Below, one piece after another: positions 24,689 to 33,680 of a stretch of 48,970 bases of DNA. The notes beneath the pieces were generated by a model that worked only from the letters and a program-made list of their open reading frames with translations, was not told the DNA's origin and did not search any database. Source of the stretch: Clostridia bacterium. GTDB taxonomy: Bacteria > Bacillota > Clostridia > Oscillospirales > CAG-272. The translations under genes were made by a program, and so were the position numbers. Location of the stretch: contig JAFTZH010000046.1 of NCBI GenBank assembly GCA_017464565.1, forward strand, positions 1 to 48,970, given 5' to 3'. The first letter of the stretch is position 1. Each line of letters starts with the position of its first letter.

Positions 24689-25720
24689 TTATACTTTTTT
24701 TATGGTGTGCGCCGCCGCTCTTATCAAACGGTTGTATAGGGCGAGCCCCATTCCGTTCTTTGGAGGCAGGTGGGCGTAAATTATTTCTGTATTCATCTTG
24801 TCCGCCCTGCGAAGAGCGGCAAAGAGAGCTTTTGCCTGTGCTTCCAAATCGTCTCTCTCGCCTATTGAAATCGTATTGCGCTCGTCTAAAAAGGCGGTAT
24901 CCTCGTCGTAGCATATCAAAGAGCAGTTCTCCCCGCTCTGCGCTTTACGCATATAAGAAATAACGTCGTCGTACTCTCCGTCAAGCAGAACGAGGGGAGC
25001 GGAGGGCGCGTAATGCCTGTATTTCATTCCCGGAGACAGCGGAGCTTCGTTTTCCGCAAGGCGTGAGGTTACGGCGTATGATATTTCAACGTCGTCGCAC
25101 ACGCAGAGAAGAGCCTCGTAGGTTACGGCGCCCGGACGGAGCAGAATAGCTTTGCCGTCGGTTATTTTCACGATAGTTGACTCCAAGCCTATCTCACACT
25201 CTCCGCCGTCTATTATCATATCTATGCGTCCGTTAAGGTCGGATATAACGTGCTCGGCGCAGGTGGGCGAGGGGCTTCCCGAAAGATTGGCAGACGGCGC
25301 GGCAACAGCCGTCCCCGATTCCCGTATAAGCGCCGAGGCAATCGGGTGCGAGGGACATCTTATCGCAACCGTGTCGAGTCCTCCCGTTACCGAAAAGGGA
25401 ACTATATCTTTTTTGGGAAGTATTACCGTAAGAGGTCCGGGCATAAAAGCCTGTGCCAGCTTATAGTAAAGCTCTGTCGTATAGGCGTATTTTTCGGCGT
25501 CGGATGGGGTGGATATATGTATTATAAGAGGGTTGTCCGAAGGGCGTCCCTTTGCCGCGTATATTTTTCGGGCGGCGGAGGCGTCGGTGGCGTCCGCTCC
25601 GAGACCGTAAACGGTTTCGGTCGGAAACGCAACGAGACCGCCTTTTTTTATCACGTCTGCCGCCTCTATTATCTTACAGTATTCGGGGGCAGAGGCGTTT
25701 ATTTTTATTATTTCGGTCAT
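24689..25720 (-). CDS. ywlC: L-threonylcarbamoyladenylate synthase (Sua5 type)
   Basis: 343 residues with an N-terminal YrdC domain (about 15-205: KKGGLVAFPTETVYGLGADA, KGRPSDNPLIIHI, RCPSHPIA, SANLSGSPSPT) and a C-terminal Sua5 domain (about 230-340), the two-domain form as in B. subtilis YwlC. It makes threonylcarbamoyl-AMP from threonine, bicarbonate and ATP, the first step of t6A37 tRNA modification in the cytoplasm. It follows prfA by 14 nt in the same leftward unit; sua5 and prfA are neighbours in many Bacillota. Motif placement and length are normal. Confidence 0.92.
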   Translation of the reverse strand: MTEIIKINASAPEYCKIIEAADVIKKGGLVAFPTETVYGLGADATDASAARKIYAAKGRPSDNPLIIHISTPSDAEKYAYTTELYYKLAQAFMPGPLTVILPKKDIVPFSVTGGLDTVAIRCPSHPIASALIRESGTAVAAPSANLSGSPSPTCAEHVISDLNGRIDMIIDGGECEIGLESTIVKITDGKAILLRPGAVTYEALLCVCDDVEISYAVTSRLAENEAPLSPGMKYRHYAPSAPLVLLDGEYDDVISYMRKAQSGENCSLICYDEDTAFLDERNTISIGERDDLEAQAKALFAALRRADKMNTEIIYAHLPPKNGMGLALYNRLIRAAAHTIKKV

Positions 25721-25734
25721 TGCGGATATCCTTG

Positions 25735-26805
25735 TCAGAAAGAATTTTGTTTTAGCTTTTCGGCGGTGTCAGCCGTTATAAGAGCGTCTATCATATCGTC
25801 GATATTTCCGTCAAGAAAGCTTTCGAGAGAATGAAGGGTGAGAGATATTCTGTGGTCGGTAATTCTTCCTTGTGGATAGTTGTAGGTTCGTATTCTCTCG
25901 CTTCTGTCTCCCGTTCCCACCTGACTTTTTCTGTCCGAGGCGATTTTTTCGTTCTGCTCGGTCTGTTTTATGTCGTAGAGCTTCGCGCGAAGCATTTTCA
26001 TCGCCTTGTCTTTGTTTTTAAACTGACTGCGTTCCTCCTGACATTCGATGACGATGCCCGTAGGCTTATGCGTGAGTCTTACGGCGGATTCGGTCTTGTT
26101 GATATGCTGTCCGCCCGCTCCGCTGGATTTGCAGGACTCGATAACGATATCTGCGGGATTTATTTCGATTTCTATATCCTCAACCTCGGGAAGTACGGCT
26201 ACCGTTGCCGTTGAGGTCTGTATCCTTCCTTGCGACTCGGTTTCGGGAACGCGCTGAACGCGGTGAACTCCGCTTTCAAATTTAAATCTCGAATACGCTC
26301 CGTCGCCCTCTACCGAAAAGGATATCTCCTTATATCCTCCAAGCTCGGTCTCGTTGGCGTTCATAAGAGAGGTCTTAAAGCCCTTCATATCGGCGTACAT
26401 CGTATACATACGGTAAAGCACGCCCGCGAACAGCGCCGCTTCCTCGCCTCCCGCACCGCTTCTTATTTCGATTATTACGTTTTTGTCGTCGTTCGGGTCC
26501 CGCGGAAGCAATAATATCTTTAATTCCTCGAGAATAGCTTCCATTGCCAGCTTGGTTTCTTTAAATTCGGCGGAAGCCAACTCTTTCATTTCCGCGTCGG
26601 AGGAGTCCTCAAGCAGAAAACGCGCTTCCTCGTTGTCGGACAAAGCCTTTTTATATTCTCTGAATTTTTCTATTATCGGCGTAAGATTTTTATATTCCTT
26701 CATCAGCGAGGCGAATTTCTCTTGGTTTGAGAATACGTCGGGAGACGCAAGCTCCGCTTCTATTTTCAGATATTTTTCCTCCGCCGCTTGTAATTTTTCA
26801 AGCAT
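25735..26805 (-). CDS. prfA: Peptide chain release factor 1
   Basis: 356 residues, the standard RF1 length. The GGQ loop is at 231-233 (SSGAGGQHINK), and the codon-recognition tripeptide is P187-E-T189 (RVPETESQGRI), the PxT form of RF1 rather than SPF of RF2. It reads UAA and UAG and triggers peptidyl-tRNA hydrolysis. The prmC gene, which often follows prfA and methylates the GGQ glutamine, is not adjacent; sua5 is. It lies 24 nt after the M18 aminopeptidase gene in the same direction. Confidence 0.95.
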   Translation of the reverse strand: MLEKLQAAEEKYLKIEAELASPDVFSNQEKFASLMKEYKNLTPIIEKFREYKKALSDNEEARFLLEDSSDAEMKELASAEFKETKLAMEAILEELKILLLPRDPNDDKNVIIEIRSGAGGEEAALFAGVLYRMYTMYADMKGFKTSLMNANETELGGYKEISFSVEGDGAYSRFKFESGVHRVQRVPETESQGRIQTSTATVAVLPEVEDIEIEINPADIVIESCKSSGAGGQHINKTESAVRLTHKPTGIVIECQEERSQFKNKDKAMKMLRAKLYDIKQTEQNEKIASDRKSQVGTGDRSERIRTYNYPQGRITDHRISLTLHSLESFLDGNIDDMIDALITADTAEKLKQNSF

Positions 26806-26829
26806 AAAAACTCCGTGTTGATGATAATA

Positions 26830-28215
26830 TCAGTATTTATAAAAGGCCAGCATAGCCCTGTACGCTTCGTAAAGGTCTACCTTTGATACGACCTCGTAGG
26901 GCGCGTGCATAGAGATAACGGGAACGCCGAGGTCTATCGTATCTATATTGTGCTTTGAGACGTATTTTGCTACCGTTCCTCCGCCTCCGCAGTCAACCCG
27001 TCCAAGCTCCGAGGACTGCCATATAACGCCGTCGTTTGCGAGAATTCCGCGGAGCCAGCCTATAAACTCGGCGTTTGCGTCGTTGGTTCCCGATTTTCCT
27101 CTCGAACCCGTAAATTTGGTGAAAACGACACCGCACGACAGCATAGCCGCGTTTTTCTTTTCAAAGACGTCGGGGAAGTTGGGGTCGTAAGCCGCGGCGA
27201 CGTCCGCCGACAGACATTTTGAGTTTGCTTTGATAATTGCGGGATTTCCTCCGAGATTTGCCGCCAGCTCGTTGATAATATCGAGCATAAGCTCGCTTTG
27301 CATACCGCTGGGACCGTCGCTTCCCGTTTCTTCCTTGTCCGAAAGAATACACATAGTCGTGTGAGTGCTGTCGGCAGAGTCGAGAAGGGCGGTGAGGGCA
27401 GGGTAAGCGCATACTCTGTCGTCGTGTCCGTAAGCTCCTATCATAGAGCGGTCAAGACCTATATCCCGCGCTTTCGCGGCGGGAACGGCGCAGAGCTCGG
27501 CGGAGAAAAAATCGTCCTCGGAAATACCGTACTTTTCGTTGAGAAGCTTGAGAATATTGAGCTTTACCGAATTTTCTCCGTCCTCGGTGTAGGGCTTGCT
27601 TCCGATGAGAATATTGAGCTGTTCGCCGTCGAACGCCTCGTCAAGCGGAGCCTTGCCTTGCTTGTGTCCAAGGTGCGGCAAGAGGTCGCTTATATAGAAA
27701 AGCGGGTCGGAATTATCCTCGCCTATATTTACGTCAATCACGGAACCGTCGGTTTTGGCTATTACTCCGTGGAGAGAAAGGGGGGTCGCAACCCATTGAT
27801 ACTTACGGATACCTCCGTAATAGTGGGTTTTCAGAAATCCCATTCCCGCCTCGTCGTAAAGAGGGCATTGCTTTACGTCTATTCTCGGAGAGTCTATATG
27901 CGCGACGGTAAGCCTTATTCCGCGGTTTATGCTCTCGCTTCCGACCGAGAAAACGAAAAGATTCTTGCCTCTGTTATTGTAATATTTCTTGTCGCCTGCC
28001 TTTATCTCGTCTCCGAGACGGTATTCCGAAAAACCGAAGCTTTCGGCAAGGGCTATAGAGACCTTTACCGCCTCGCGTTCGGTTTTTGCCGAATCCAGAT
28101 AGCTTTTATAAGCCTCGGCGTATTTTTCCGCAGTGTCTATTATGCTTTTATCAGCTTTTTCGTATACGGTTTTTTTTGTGTAGGTTAAGGTTTCTGACAG
28201 CTTTTTGTTCTCCAT
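26830..28215 (-). CDS. M18 family aminopeptidase
   Basis: 461 residues. Metal-binding and catalytic signatures of the M18/M42 clan are clear: VAHIDSPRIDV (about 114-124), the LSDKEETGSDGPSG segment with the catalytic Glu and metal ligands (about 294-307), and SMHAPYEVVS with the last His ligand near the C-terminus. It is a cytoplasmic dinuclear-zinc exopeptidase removing N-terminal, often acidic, residues. Length is typical (about 430-470). It lies in the leftward run between the lytic transglycosylase gene and prfA, apparently a housekeeping peptide-recycling role. Confidence 0.9.
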   Translation of the reverse strand: MENKKLSETLTYTKKTVYEKADKSIIDTAEKYAEAYKSYLDSAKTEREAVKVSIALAESFGFSEYRLGDEIKAGDKKYYNNRGKNLFVFSVGSESINRGIRLTVAHIDSPRIDVKQCPLYDEAGMGFLKTHYYGGIRKYQWVATPLSLHGVIAKTDGSVIDVNIGEDNSDPLFYISDLLPHLGHKQGKAPLDEAFDGEQLNILIGSKPYTEDGENSVKLNILKLLNEKYGISEDDFFSAELCAVPAAKARDIGLDRSMIGAYGHDDRVCAYPALTALLDSADSTHTTMCILSDKEETGSDGPSGMQSELMLDIINELAANLGGNPAIIKANSKCLSADVAAAYDPNFPDVFEKKNAAMLSCGVVFTKFTGSRGKSGTNDANAEFIGWLRGILANDGVIWQSSELGRVDCGGGGTVAKYVSKHNIDTIDLGVPVISMHAPYEVVSKVDLYEAYRAMLAFYKY

Positions 28216-28234
28216 ATTTATCTCCTTGAACGTT

Positions 28235-28822
28235 TTATGTATTTTCGGGATAGAGCTTTTTATACGATTCTATCGCGCGGTTTATTTTTTTTACGTAATT
28301 TTCGGTTTCCTCAAAAGGAATATTCGTAAGATTTCCGTTCTCGTCGCAATACTCCTCGTCCTTGAGCCATTTTGCGACGTTTCCTTCTCCCGCGTTATAC
28401 GCGGCGAAGGCGTTATTCCAATTGTAATCGAATTTTTTATAAAGATACGACAGGTAATAAGTACCGTATCTTATACTTACCTCCGGGTCGTAAAGCTTGA
28501 CTGCGGGCAAATGCTCTCCGAGGTGTTCGTCTCCTGTCAGCCACTCGAACGTTGAGGGAATCATCTGCATAAGTCCGCGCGCGTCGGCGGAGGAAAGCGC
28601 GTTTGGGTCAAAATCACTCTCAACCTTTATTGTAGCATATATTACGTATTGGGGAACGTCAAACTCTTCGGACGCCGACGCTATTATTTCCTCATAAGAA
28701 AGAGGGTGAGTTTTTTTGTCTATAAAGTTCCAAACTTCGTTCAGCGCAATACCTATACCAATAGAAATACACAGTATCAGAAGTATTGCCAAAAATCTTT
28801 TGACTTGAATATTTAAGCTCAT
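28235..28822 (-). CDS. Membrane-anchored lytic transglycosylase (SLT domain)
   Basis: 195 residues with one N-terminal membrane helix (about 9-27) and an extracellular soluble-lytic-transglycosylase domain (about 52-190). Catalytic Glu is E68 in ATIKVESDFDP, followed by the conserved GLMQMIPSTFEWL and NNAFAAYNAGEGNV motifs. It cleaves the MurNAc-GlcNAc bond of peptidoglycan, forming 1,6-anhydro ends. It overlaps the stop of coaE by 4 bp, so translation is coupled; coaE plus an SLT gene is a recurring pair in Clostridia (from memory). Confidence 0.9.
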   Translation of the reverse strand: MSLNIQVKRFLAILLILCISIGIGIALNEVWNFIDKKTHPLSYEEIIASASEEFDVPQYVIYATIKVESDFDPNALSSADARGLMQMIPSTFEWLTGDEHLGEHLPAVKLYDPEVSIRYGTYYLSYLYKKFDYNWNNAFAAYNAGEGNVAKWLKDEEYCDENGNLTNIPFEETENYVKKINRAIESYKKLYPENT

Positions 28823-29433
28823 ATATCAGTCCTTATAATATTTTTTATCTGCCGAAGGATATCCTCCGCTTTTTTCAAAAAAGACGGCTCGTCGGCGTCG
28901 TTGACTATTATGAAATCTGCCGCTGACGTGTAAAATTCGTCGCTTTTCTGCGCCGTGATTCGCTCACGCGCGCGTTCAAGCGAGATATGGTCTCTCGTCT
29001 TTATGCGTTCGGTTCTTTCATCGGCGGGGGCTATAACGGCTATAACCGCGTTGCATTCTTTGTTAAAGCCCGATTCGATAAGCGTCGGGGCGTCTACCGC
29101 AACTACGCGATGCCCGCTTTGTTCGTAACGCGCGATTTCTTTCTTTATTTTTTCAATAACAAGCGGGAGTACCGTCTCGTTGAGCCGCACGAGCATTTGA
29201 GGGTCTCCGAATACGCGGAGCGACAGAGCGGCTCTGTCAAGCGTTCCGTCGCTCGCTATGACGTCTTTTCCGAATACTCTCGCTATTTCGTCAAGACACG
29301 AAGAAGGGGGAACGAGCATAGAATGGTAAAGCTCATCGGCGTCGATACAGGGAATAGACGCAGAGACGATATATTTTGAAAAGAGCGATTTTCCCGCTCC
29401 GCTCGGTCCAGTAATACCTATTATATATGCCAC
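28819..29433 (-). CDS. coaE: Dephospho-CoA kinase
   Basis: 204 residues with a P-loop at 9-16 (GPSGAGKS), IDADELYH after it and the CoA-binding and lid segments expected of this P-loop kinase, which phosphorylates the 3' hydroxyl of dephospho-CoA in the last step of CoA synthesis. The start codon is GTG, with GGGAGGA 7 nt upstream. First gene of the leftward housekeeping unit, with its own promoter at 29465-29493. The DNA polymerase I and MutM genes that often precede coaE are absent. Confidence 0.92.
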   Translation of the reverse strand: MAYIIGITGPSGAGKSLFSKYIVSASIPCIDADELYHSMLVPPSSCLDEIARVFGKDVIASDGTLDRAALSLRVFGDPQMLVRLNETVLPLVIEKIKKEIARYEQSGHRVVAVDAPTLIESGFNKECNAVIAVIAPADERTERIKTRDHISLERARERITAQKSDEFYTSAADFIIVNDADEPSFLKKAEDILRQIKNIIRTDI

Positions 29434-29464
29434 GTCATTCCTCCCGATTATAACTATTCATTAT

Positions 29465-29493
29465 ATTATACCTCATTTTTCCGAGCTTTTCAA
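29465..29493 (-). promoter_or_regulatory. Sigma-A promoter for the coaE unit
   Basis: On the minus strand TTGAAA (29488-29493) and TATAAT (29465-29470), 17-bp spacer, about 30 nt before the GTG start. It forms a back-to-back pair with the promoter at 29537-29565. Confidence 0.7.
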
Positions 29494-29536
29494 GAGAATT
29501 TTGTTTTAATTGCGATTTTTTATCATTAAATCCTTC

Positions 29537-29565
29537 TTGAATATTTTGCGGAGCTATGGTATAAT
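29537..29565 (+). promoter_or_regulatory. Sigma-A promoter for HAD-murB-whiA
   Basis: TTGAAT (29537-29542) and TATAAT (29560-29565), 17-bp spacer, 31 nt before the HAD phosphatase start. Confidence 0.68.
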
Positions 29566-29596
29566 TAGTTTAAATAATTATGGAGAGCCGATAGCT

Positions 29597-30298
29597 ATGA
29601 GATACGATACTATATTGTTTGACGCGGATGGTACGCTTTTTGATTTTTCACGCTCGGAATCCGAGGCGATACGAGAAACGATGAGCGCTTTTGACATAAC
29701 CCCCACTGAAGAGCTCGTGCGCGGATACAGCGTTATCAACGACAGCCTGTGGAAGATGCTCGAAAGAGGCGAAATAGAAAAGCAGGTTTTGCTTTACCGC
29801 AGATTTGAGCTGTTTTGCGAAAAATACGGTTTTGTATGCGACGCCGTGAAAATGGCTGAAACGTATATGAATTTACTCTCGCAGAAGGCGTATCTTTTGG
29901 ACGGAGCGGAGAATTTGTGCCGCAGTCTTTTCGGAAATGTGAGATTATACATAGTTACGAACGGCGTTGAGTTTATTCAAAAGGGAAGATATTCAAGAAG
30001 CGGAATGGAGAAATATTTCGACGGATTTTTCATATCGGGAGTGATAGGGTACGAAAAGCCTTCGGTTGAGTATTTTGAGAGAGTTGCCGCGGATATTCCG
30101 GATTTTGATAAAGCTTCGACCCTTATAGTAGGAGATTCCCTTACCTCTGACATACGCGGAGGGATAAATTACGGCATAGATACCTGTTGGTATAATCCGA
30201 GGCGAAAGCCCGTACCCGATGATATGAAAATAAATTCGGTTTGCGATAGCTTTGAAGGTATTTATAAATTTATTATGGGAGAAAGCGAGGAGGCGTAA
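29597..30298 (+). CDS. HAD-family phosphatase, YjjG-like
   Basis: 233 residues. Motif I FDADGTLFDF with nucleophile D9 and D11; motif II near YIVTNGV; motif III and IV in GYEKPSVEYFE and GDSLTSDIRGG. The cap domain is helical (about 16-90), of subfamily I. The FDADGTLFDF opening resembles YjjG-type nucleotidases that remove phosphate from non-canonical pyrimidine nucleotides; that substrate is an inference. The start at 29597 has GGAGAG 9 nt upstream. A longer frame to 29510 runs through the promoter and is not used. The stop TAA overlaps the murB ATG by 1 nt. Confidence 0.85.
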   Translation: MRYDTILFDADGTLFDFSRSESEAIRETMSAFDITPTEELVRGYSVINDSLWKMLERGEIEKQVLLYRRFELFCEKYGFVCDAVKMAETYMNLLSQKAYLLDGAENLCRSLFGNVRLYIVTNGVEFIQKGRYSRSGMEKYFDGFFISGVIGYEKPSVEYFERVAADIPDFDKASTLIVGDSLTSDIRGGINYGIDTCWYNPRRKPVPDDMKINSVCDSFEGIYKFIMGESEEA

Positions 30299-31218
30299 TG
30301 CCCGTTCTTTCGGATATATTATTATCTCAAAACGTTGAATTTAAAACCAAGTTTAAATTATCGGGCGTATCTACCTTTAAAATCGGTGGGGAAGCCGATT
30401 TTATCCTGTTTCCCGATACGGCGGAAAAGCTCGTTTTCTCAATAAGAACGGCAAAGGAGTACGGTATTGCGTATAAGGTAGTGGGAAACGCGTCAAATAT
30501 TCTGTTCGGAGACGGAGGATATCGCGGATTCGTGATTTCCACAAAGAAGATGAAGGGAATATCGGTCGTGCGAGAGAATAACGAAAAGCGCGATATAGCC
30601 TGCGCGTGCGGAGAAATGCTTCCCGCGCTGTCCCGCAGAACGGCGTCGGACTTTTTGTCGGGACTTGAATTCGCTTGCGGAATCCCCGGAACGGTAGGCG
30701 GAGCGGTCTTTATGAACGCGGGCGCGCACGGCTCGCAGATATCGGACGTTTTGCTCTCAAGCAAAGCCTACGACGCGCAAAGGGACGAGACTCTGGAGCT
30801 TTCGGCAGACGAGCATCTTTTTTCGTACAGAGAAAGCGTATATTCGAGGGCGGCGTCCTTAATTTGCCTTGAAGCAACGCTGTCTTTGAGCTTTGCCGAC
30901 GAGTCGGTTATAAACTCAAGGATAAATGAAAATATGGAGAAGCGGAGAGCCTCGCAGCCTATCGAGCTTGCGAGCGCGGGGAGCTTTTTCAAAAGACCCG
31001 ACGGATATTTTGCGGCAAAGCTCATCGACGACTGCGGGCTTAAAGGGTATCGCGTCGGAGGCGCGGCGGTCTCGGAAAAGCACGCGGGATTTATCGTTAA
31101 TCTCGGAGGCGCCTCGTCGGCAGACGTGCTGGAGCTTGCCGAATACGTATCTCGGACGGTGTTTGATAAGACGGGCGTAAGGCTTGAGAGAGAGGTCGGG
31201 TATATAGAACGTTTGTAA
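30298..31218 (+). CDS. murB: UDP-N-acetylenolpyruvoylglucosamine reductase
   Basis: 306 residues, the size of the short (type II) MurB of Bacillota. The FAD-binding region has KVVGNASNILFGDGG (about 60-75) and FACGIPGTVGGAVFMNAGAHG (about 124-144). The catalytic serine is in SAGSFFKRPDGYFA, and the C-terminal segment ends with VREVGYI-like REVGYIERL. It reduces UDP-GlcNAc-enolpyruvate to UDP-MurNAc with NADPH in the cytoplasm. It starts within the HAD gene stop (TAATG), so the two are translationally coupled. Confidence 0.94.
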   Translation: MPVLSDILLSQNVEFKTKFKLSGVSTFKIGGEADFILFPDTAEKLVFSIRTAKEYGIAYKVVGNASNILFGDGGYRGFVISTKKMKGISVVRENNEKRDIACACGEMLPALSRRTASDFLSGLEFACGIPGTVGGAVFMNAGAHGSQISDVLLSSKAYDAQRDETLELSADEHLFSYRESVYSRAASLICLEATLSLSFADESVINSRINENMEKRRASQPIELASAGSFFKRPDGYFAAKLIDDCGLKGYRVGGAAVSEKHAGFIVNLGGASSADVLELAEYVSRTVFDKTGVRLEREVGYIERL

Positions 31219-31231
31219 AGGGGGCGGTAAA

Positions 31232-32116
31232 ATGTCTTTTTCTGGCGAGGTAAAGAAGGAGCTTCTATCTCTTAATATAAAAATGAATTGCTGCAGGAAG
31301 GCGTTTTTGCTCGGAGCACTTTATAACTCGTCAGAGCTTGAAAAGGGCTTTATGAAAGCCGAGTTCAATTTTTCGGAGACGGCTTATTTGGTCTCTGAAT
31401 TGCTCGGTGATAATTCCGCTTGTAAGCTTTCCGCTTCGGCTCGCGGTGGACACAAAATATATACGCTTGAATTTTATTCAAAATCGGTTGCCTCTTTTCT
31501 CTCTAAAGTGATATACGGTCAAGCAATACGCGACGCCGCGAAATTCAGGTGCGATGAGTGCAGGCGGTGCTTTATGAGAGGAATTTTGGCTTCTTCGGCT
31601 ACCGTAAACGACCCGAGCAAGGGGTATCATCTTGAGATATCCTTACCGAAGCGGAGCGGGGTAAAGCTTTCCGCGCTTACCTCCTTCTTTGAGGAATGCG
31701 GATTTTCGCCAAAGAAGCTTGAGCGGAATAAAAGCATATCACTTTATTTTAAGAGCAATACCGTTATTTCGGACGTTCTGAATTATGCGGGAGCTATGAA
31801 GTCAAGCTTTGCCGTTACCAACACGTATATTGAAAGAGATTTCAGAAACGACGAGAACCGCGCGACCAATTGCGTGGCGAGAAACATTTCAAAATCGGTC
31901 GGAGCGACGCAGAAGCAGATTGCGGCAATAAATAAGCTGATAGACGCGCATAAGCTTGACGCTTTGCCGAACGAGCTTATACAGACCGCCACGCTTCGAA
32001 TAGAGAACGACGACGTGTCTCTCTCCGAGCTTGCTCTGCTTCACGAGCCGCCGATATCAAAATCGGGGCTTAACCACCGTCTTGAAAAAATATGCAAGGC
32101 GGCAGATGAGCTTTGA
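31232..32116 (+). CDS. whiA: DNA-binding protein WhiA
   Basis: 294 residues: an N-terminal pair of LAGLIDADG-like domains (about 1-190, with the C-x2-C pair in FRCDECRRCFMRG) and a C-terminal helix-turn-helix (about 225-290, LSELALLHEPPISKSGLNHRLEKI). In Bacillota it affects cell division and chromosome segregation; in actinobacteria it controls sporulation. It usually follows rapZ and yvcK, but here it comes directly after murB, 13 nt away, and both usual partners are missing from the window. Confidence 0.93.
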   Translation: MSFSGEVKKELLSLNIKMNCCRKAFLLGALYNSSELEKGFMKAEFNFSETAYLVSELLGDNSACKLSASARGGHKIYTLEFYSKSVASFLSKVIYGQAIRDAAKFRCDECRRCFMRGILASSATVNDPSKGYHLEISLPKRSGVKLSALTSFFEECGFSPKKLERNKSISLYFKSNTVISDVLNYAGAMKSSFAVTNTYIERDFRNDENRATNCVARNISKSVGATQKQIAAINKLIDAHKLDALPNELIQTATLRIENDDVSLSELALLHEPPISKSGLNHRLEKICKAADEL

Positions 32117-32199
32117 AATTTTCCCGTGAGTGATTATTTTAAGCTGATTTTGGAAATAATAAAATGAATTAAGATAAATAAAATTATACGGAGGAAAAA

Positions 32200-32520
32200 A
32201 TGAGTATCGTACATTTGACGCGTGAAAACTTTGAGGAAACTGTCGCACAGGGGGAAATAGCGGTCGTTGATTTTTATGCCGATTGGTGCGGCCCCTGCAA
32301 GATGTTCGCTCCCGTTTTCGAGGAGCTGTCGGGCGAGCTGTCCGACGTGGTCTTCGGAAAGCTAAACGTAGACAACGAGGAAGAATTGGCGGCCAAATAC
32401 GGCGTTATGTCTATTCCAACCGTTATCGTCTTTAAAAACGGGGAGCCTGCTTCATCTAGTATAGGACTTATCGGCAAGCAAAAGCTTTCGGATATGATAG
32501 CTTTGGCGAAAAGCGAATAA
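32200..32520 (+). CDS. trxA: Thioredoxin
   Basis: 106 residues with the redox site W29-CGPC-K34, the cis-proline segment MSIPTVIVFKNG and normal thioredoxin length. It reduces protein disulfides in the cytoplasm with thioredoxin reductase. An 83-nt AT-rich gap separates it from whiA, and a GGAGG ribosome site precedes the ATG, followed at the other end by an intrinsic terminator. Confidence 0.95.
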   Translation: MSIVHLTRENFEETVAQGEIAVVDFYADWCGPCKMFAPVFEELSGELSDVVFGKLNVDNEEELAAKYGVMSIPTVIVFKNGEPASSSIGLIGKQKLSDMIALAKSE

Positions 32521-32529
32521 TCAAAAATT

Positions 32530-32568
32530 AAAAAATCGGAGCCCAAATTTTTTGGAATCCGATTTTTT
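32530..32568 (+). terminator. Intrinsic terminator after trxA
   Basis: Outer stem 32530-32540 with 32558-32568 (11 bp) and a small inner stem 32543-32547 with 32551-32555; the outer stem ends in a T-run. The following space, 32569-32897, holds two promoters and no recognisable gene. Confidence 0.8.
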
Positions 32569-32706
32569 GTCTGTTCCTTCACTTAAAATTCAAGGTATAT
32601 ACATTTACAAAATCCCGGATTTATGATAGAATATTACCGTATTGATTGGGATTTGAAAAGGCTTTGCGTTTCAAAGGCAAAAAATTAATAAGAGATTAAT
32701 ATTTTT

Positions 32707-32735
32707 TTGACAAAATCAAACGGGATTTTTATAAA
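32707..32735 (+). promoter_or_regulatory. Upstream sigma-A promoter for the CDP-sugar operon
   Basis: TTGACA (32707-32712) and TATAAA (32730-32735) with a 17-bp spacer, about 165 nt before rfbF. Confidence 0.6.
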
Positions 32736-32771
32736 TTTTTTAATATGACTGTCAATATTTTGAGGTTTTTG

Positions 32772-32800
32772 TTGACATTTGGAAACAGATGTGGTATCAT
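32772..32800 (+). promoter_or_regulatory. Downstream sigma-A promoter for the CDP-sugar operon
   Basis: TTGACA (32772-32777) and TATCAT (32795-32800), 17-bp spacer, 97 nt before rfbF. Together with the first it gives two tandem, near-consensus promoters 65 bp apart. Confidence 0.72.
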
Positions 32801-32897
32801 ATAGCAAACTGGGGTATTGCGGAAATCGGCTTTTTGATTTTCGCTAATGCGGATTTTTGAAATTTGCTACCAAGTTCAAAGAAAGGATTTTCAGAAA

Positions 32898-33677
32898 ATG
32901 AAGGTTGTAATTTTGGCAGGAGGCTTCGGAACGAGAATTTCCGAAGAGTCGCATCTCAGACCCAAGCCTATGATAGAAATAGGCGGAATGCCCATTCTTT
33001 GGCATATTATGAAGAGCTATTCGGCATACGGATATAACGAGTTCGTTATATGCGGAGGCTATAAGCAGCACGTAATAAAGGATTTTTTCAACGAGTATTT
33101 CATTCACAACGCAGACGTTACCTTTGATTTTACCAATAATACCAATCGTATAAAATACCATAAAAACTTTACCGAGCAGTGGAAGGTTACCGTAGTTGAT
33201 ACGGGACTTAATACTATGACGGGAGGAAGAATCAAGAAAATAAAGCGTTATCTCGAAAACGAGCCCTTTATGCTTACTTACGGAGACGGCGTTTGCGACG
33301 TAAATCTCAACGAGCTTGAAGCGTTCCACCGCTCGCACGGAAAGCTTGCGACTATGACTATAGTAAACGCGGGACAGCGTTTCGGCGTTATAAAAATGGA
33401 CAAGTCGGGAAATATTACCTCCTTCAGAGAAAAGAAGGACGTTGACGGTATCCCGATAAACGGCGGATATATGGTTCTTGAGCCGGAGATTTTGGATTAT
33501 ATCGAGGGAGACAGCACGATTTTTGAGAGAGAACCTCTTGAAAGCCTCGTTAAAGACGGTCAGCTTATGGCGTATAAGCACGACGGCTTTTGGCAGTGTA
33601 TGGATACTCTCAGAGACAAGGAAAATCTTGAAAAAATATGGAGCGACGGAACCGCTCCGTGGAAGAAATGGGATTAA
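32898..33677 (+). CDS. rfbF: Glucose-1-phosphate cytidylyltransferase
   Basis: 259 residues. Nucleotidyltransferase opening MKVVILAGGFGTRISEESHLRPKPMIEIGG, written here as the segment at 1-30, with GG.GTR and the PKPM motif. YGDGVCDV (about 133-140) carries the metal-binding aspartates and NGGYMVLEPEI is typical of this enzyme. It makes CDP-glucose from CTP and glucose-1-phosphate. An in-frame upstream start at 32847 has no ribosome site, whereas GAAAGGA precedes 32898. The next gene begins 3 nt after the stop and uses the product. Confidence 0.9.
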   Translation: MKVVILAGGFGTRISEESHLRPKPMIEIGGMPILWHIMKSYSAYGYNEFVICGGYKQHVIKDFFNEYFIHNADVTFDFTNNTNRIKYHKNFTEQWKVTVVDTGLNTMTGGRIKKIKRYLENEPFMLTYGDGVCDVNLNELEAFHRSHGKLATMTIVNAGQRFGVIKMDKSGNITSFREKKDVDGIPINGGYMVLEPEILDYIEGDSTIFEREPLESLVKDGQLMAYKHDGFWQCMDTLRDKENLEKIWSDGTAPWKKWD

Positions 33678-33680
33678 GCT

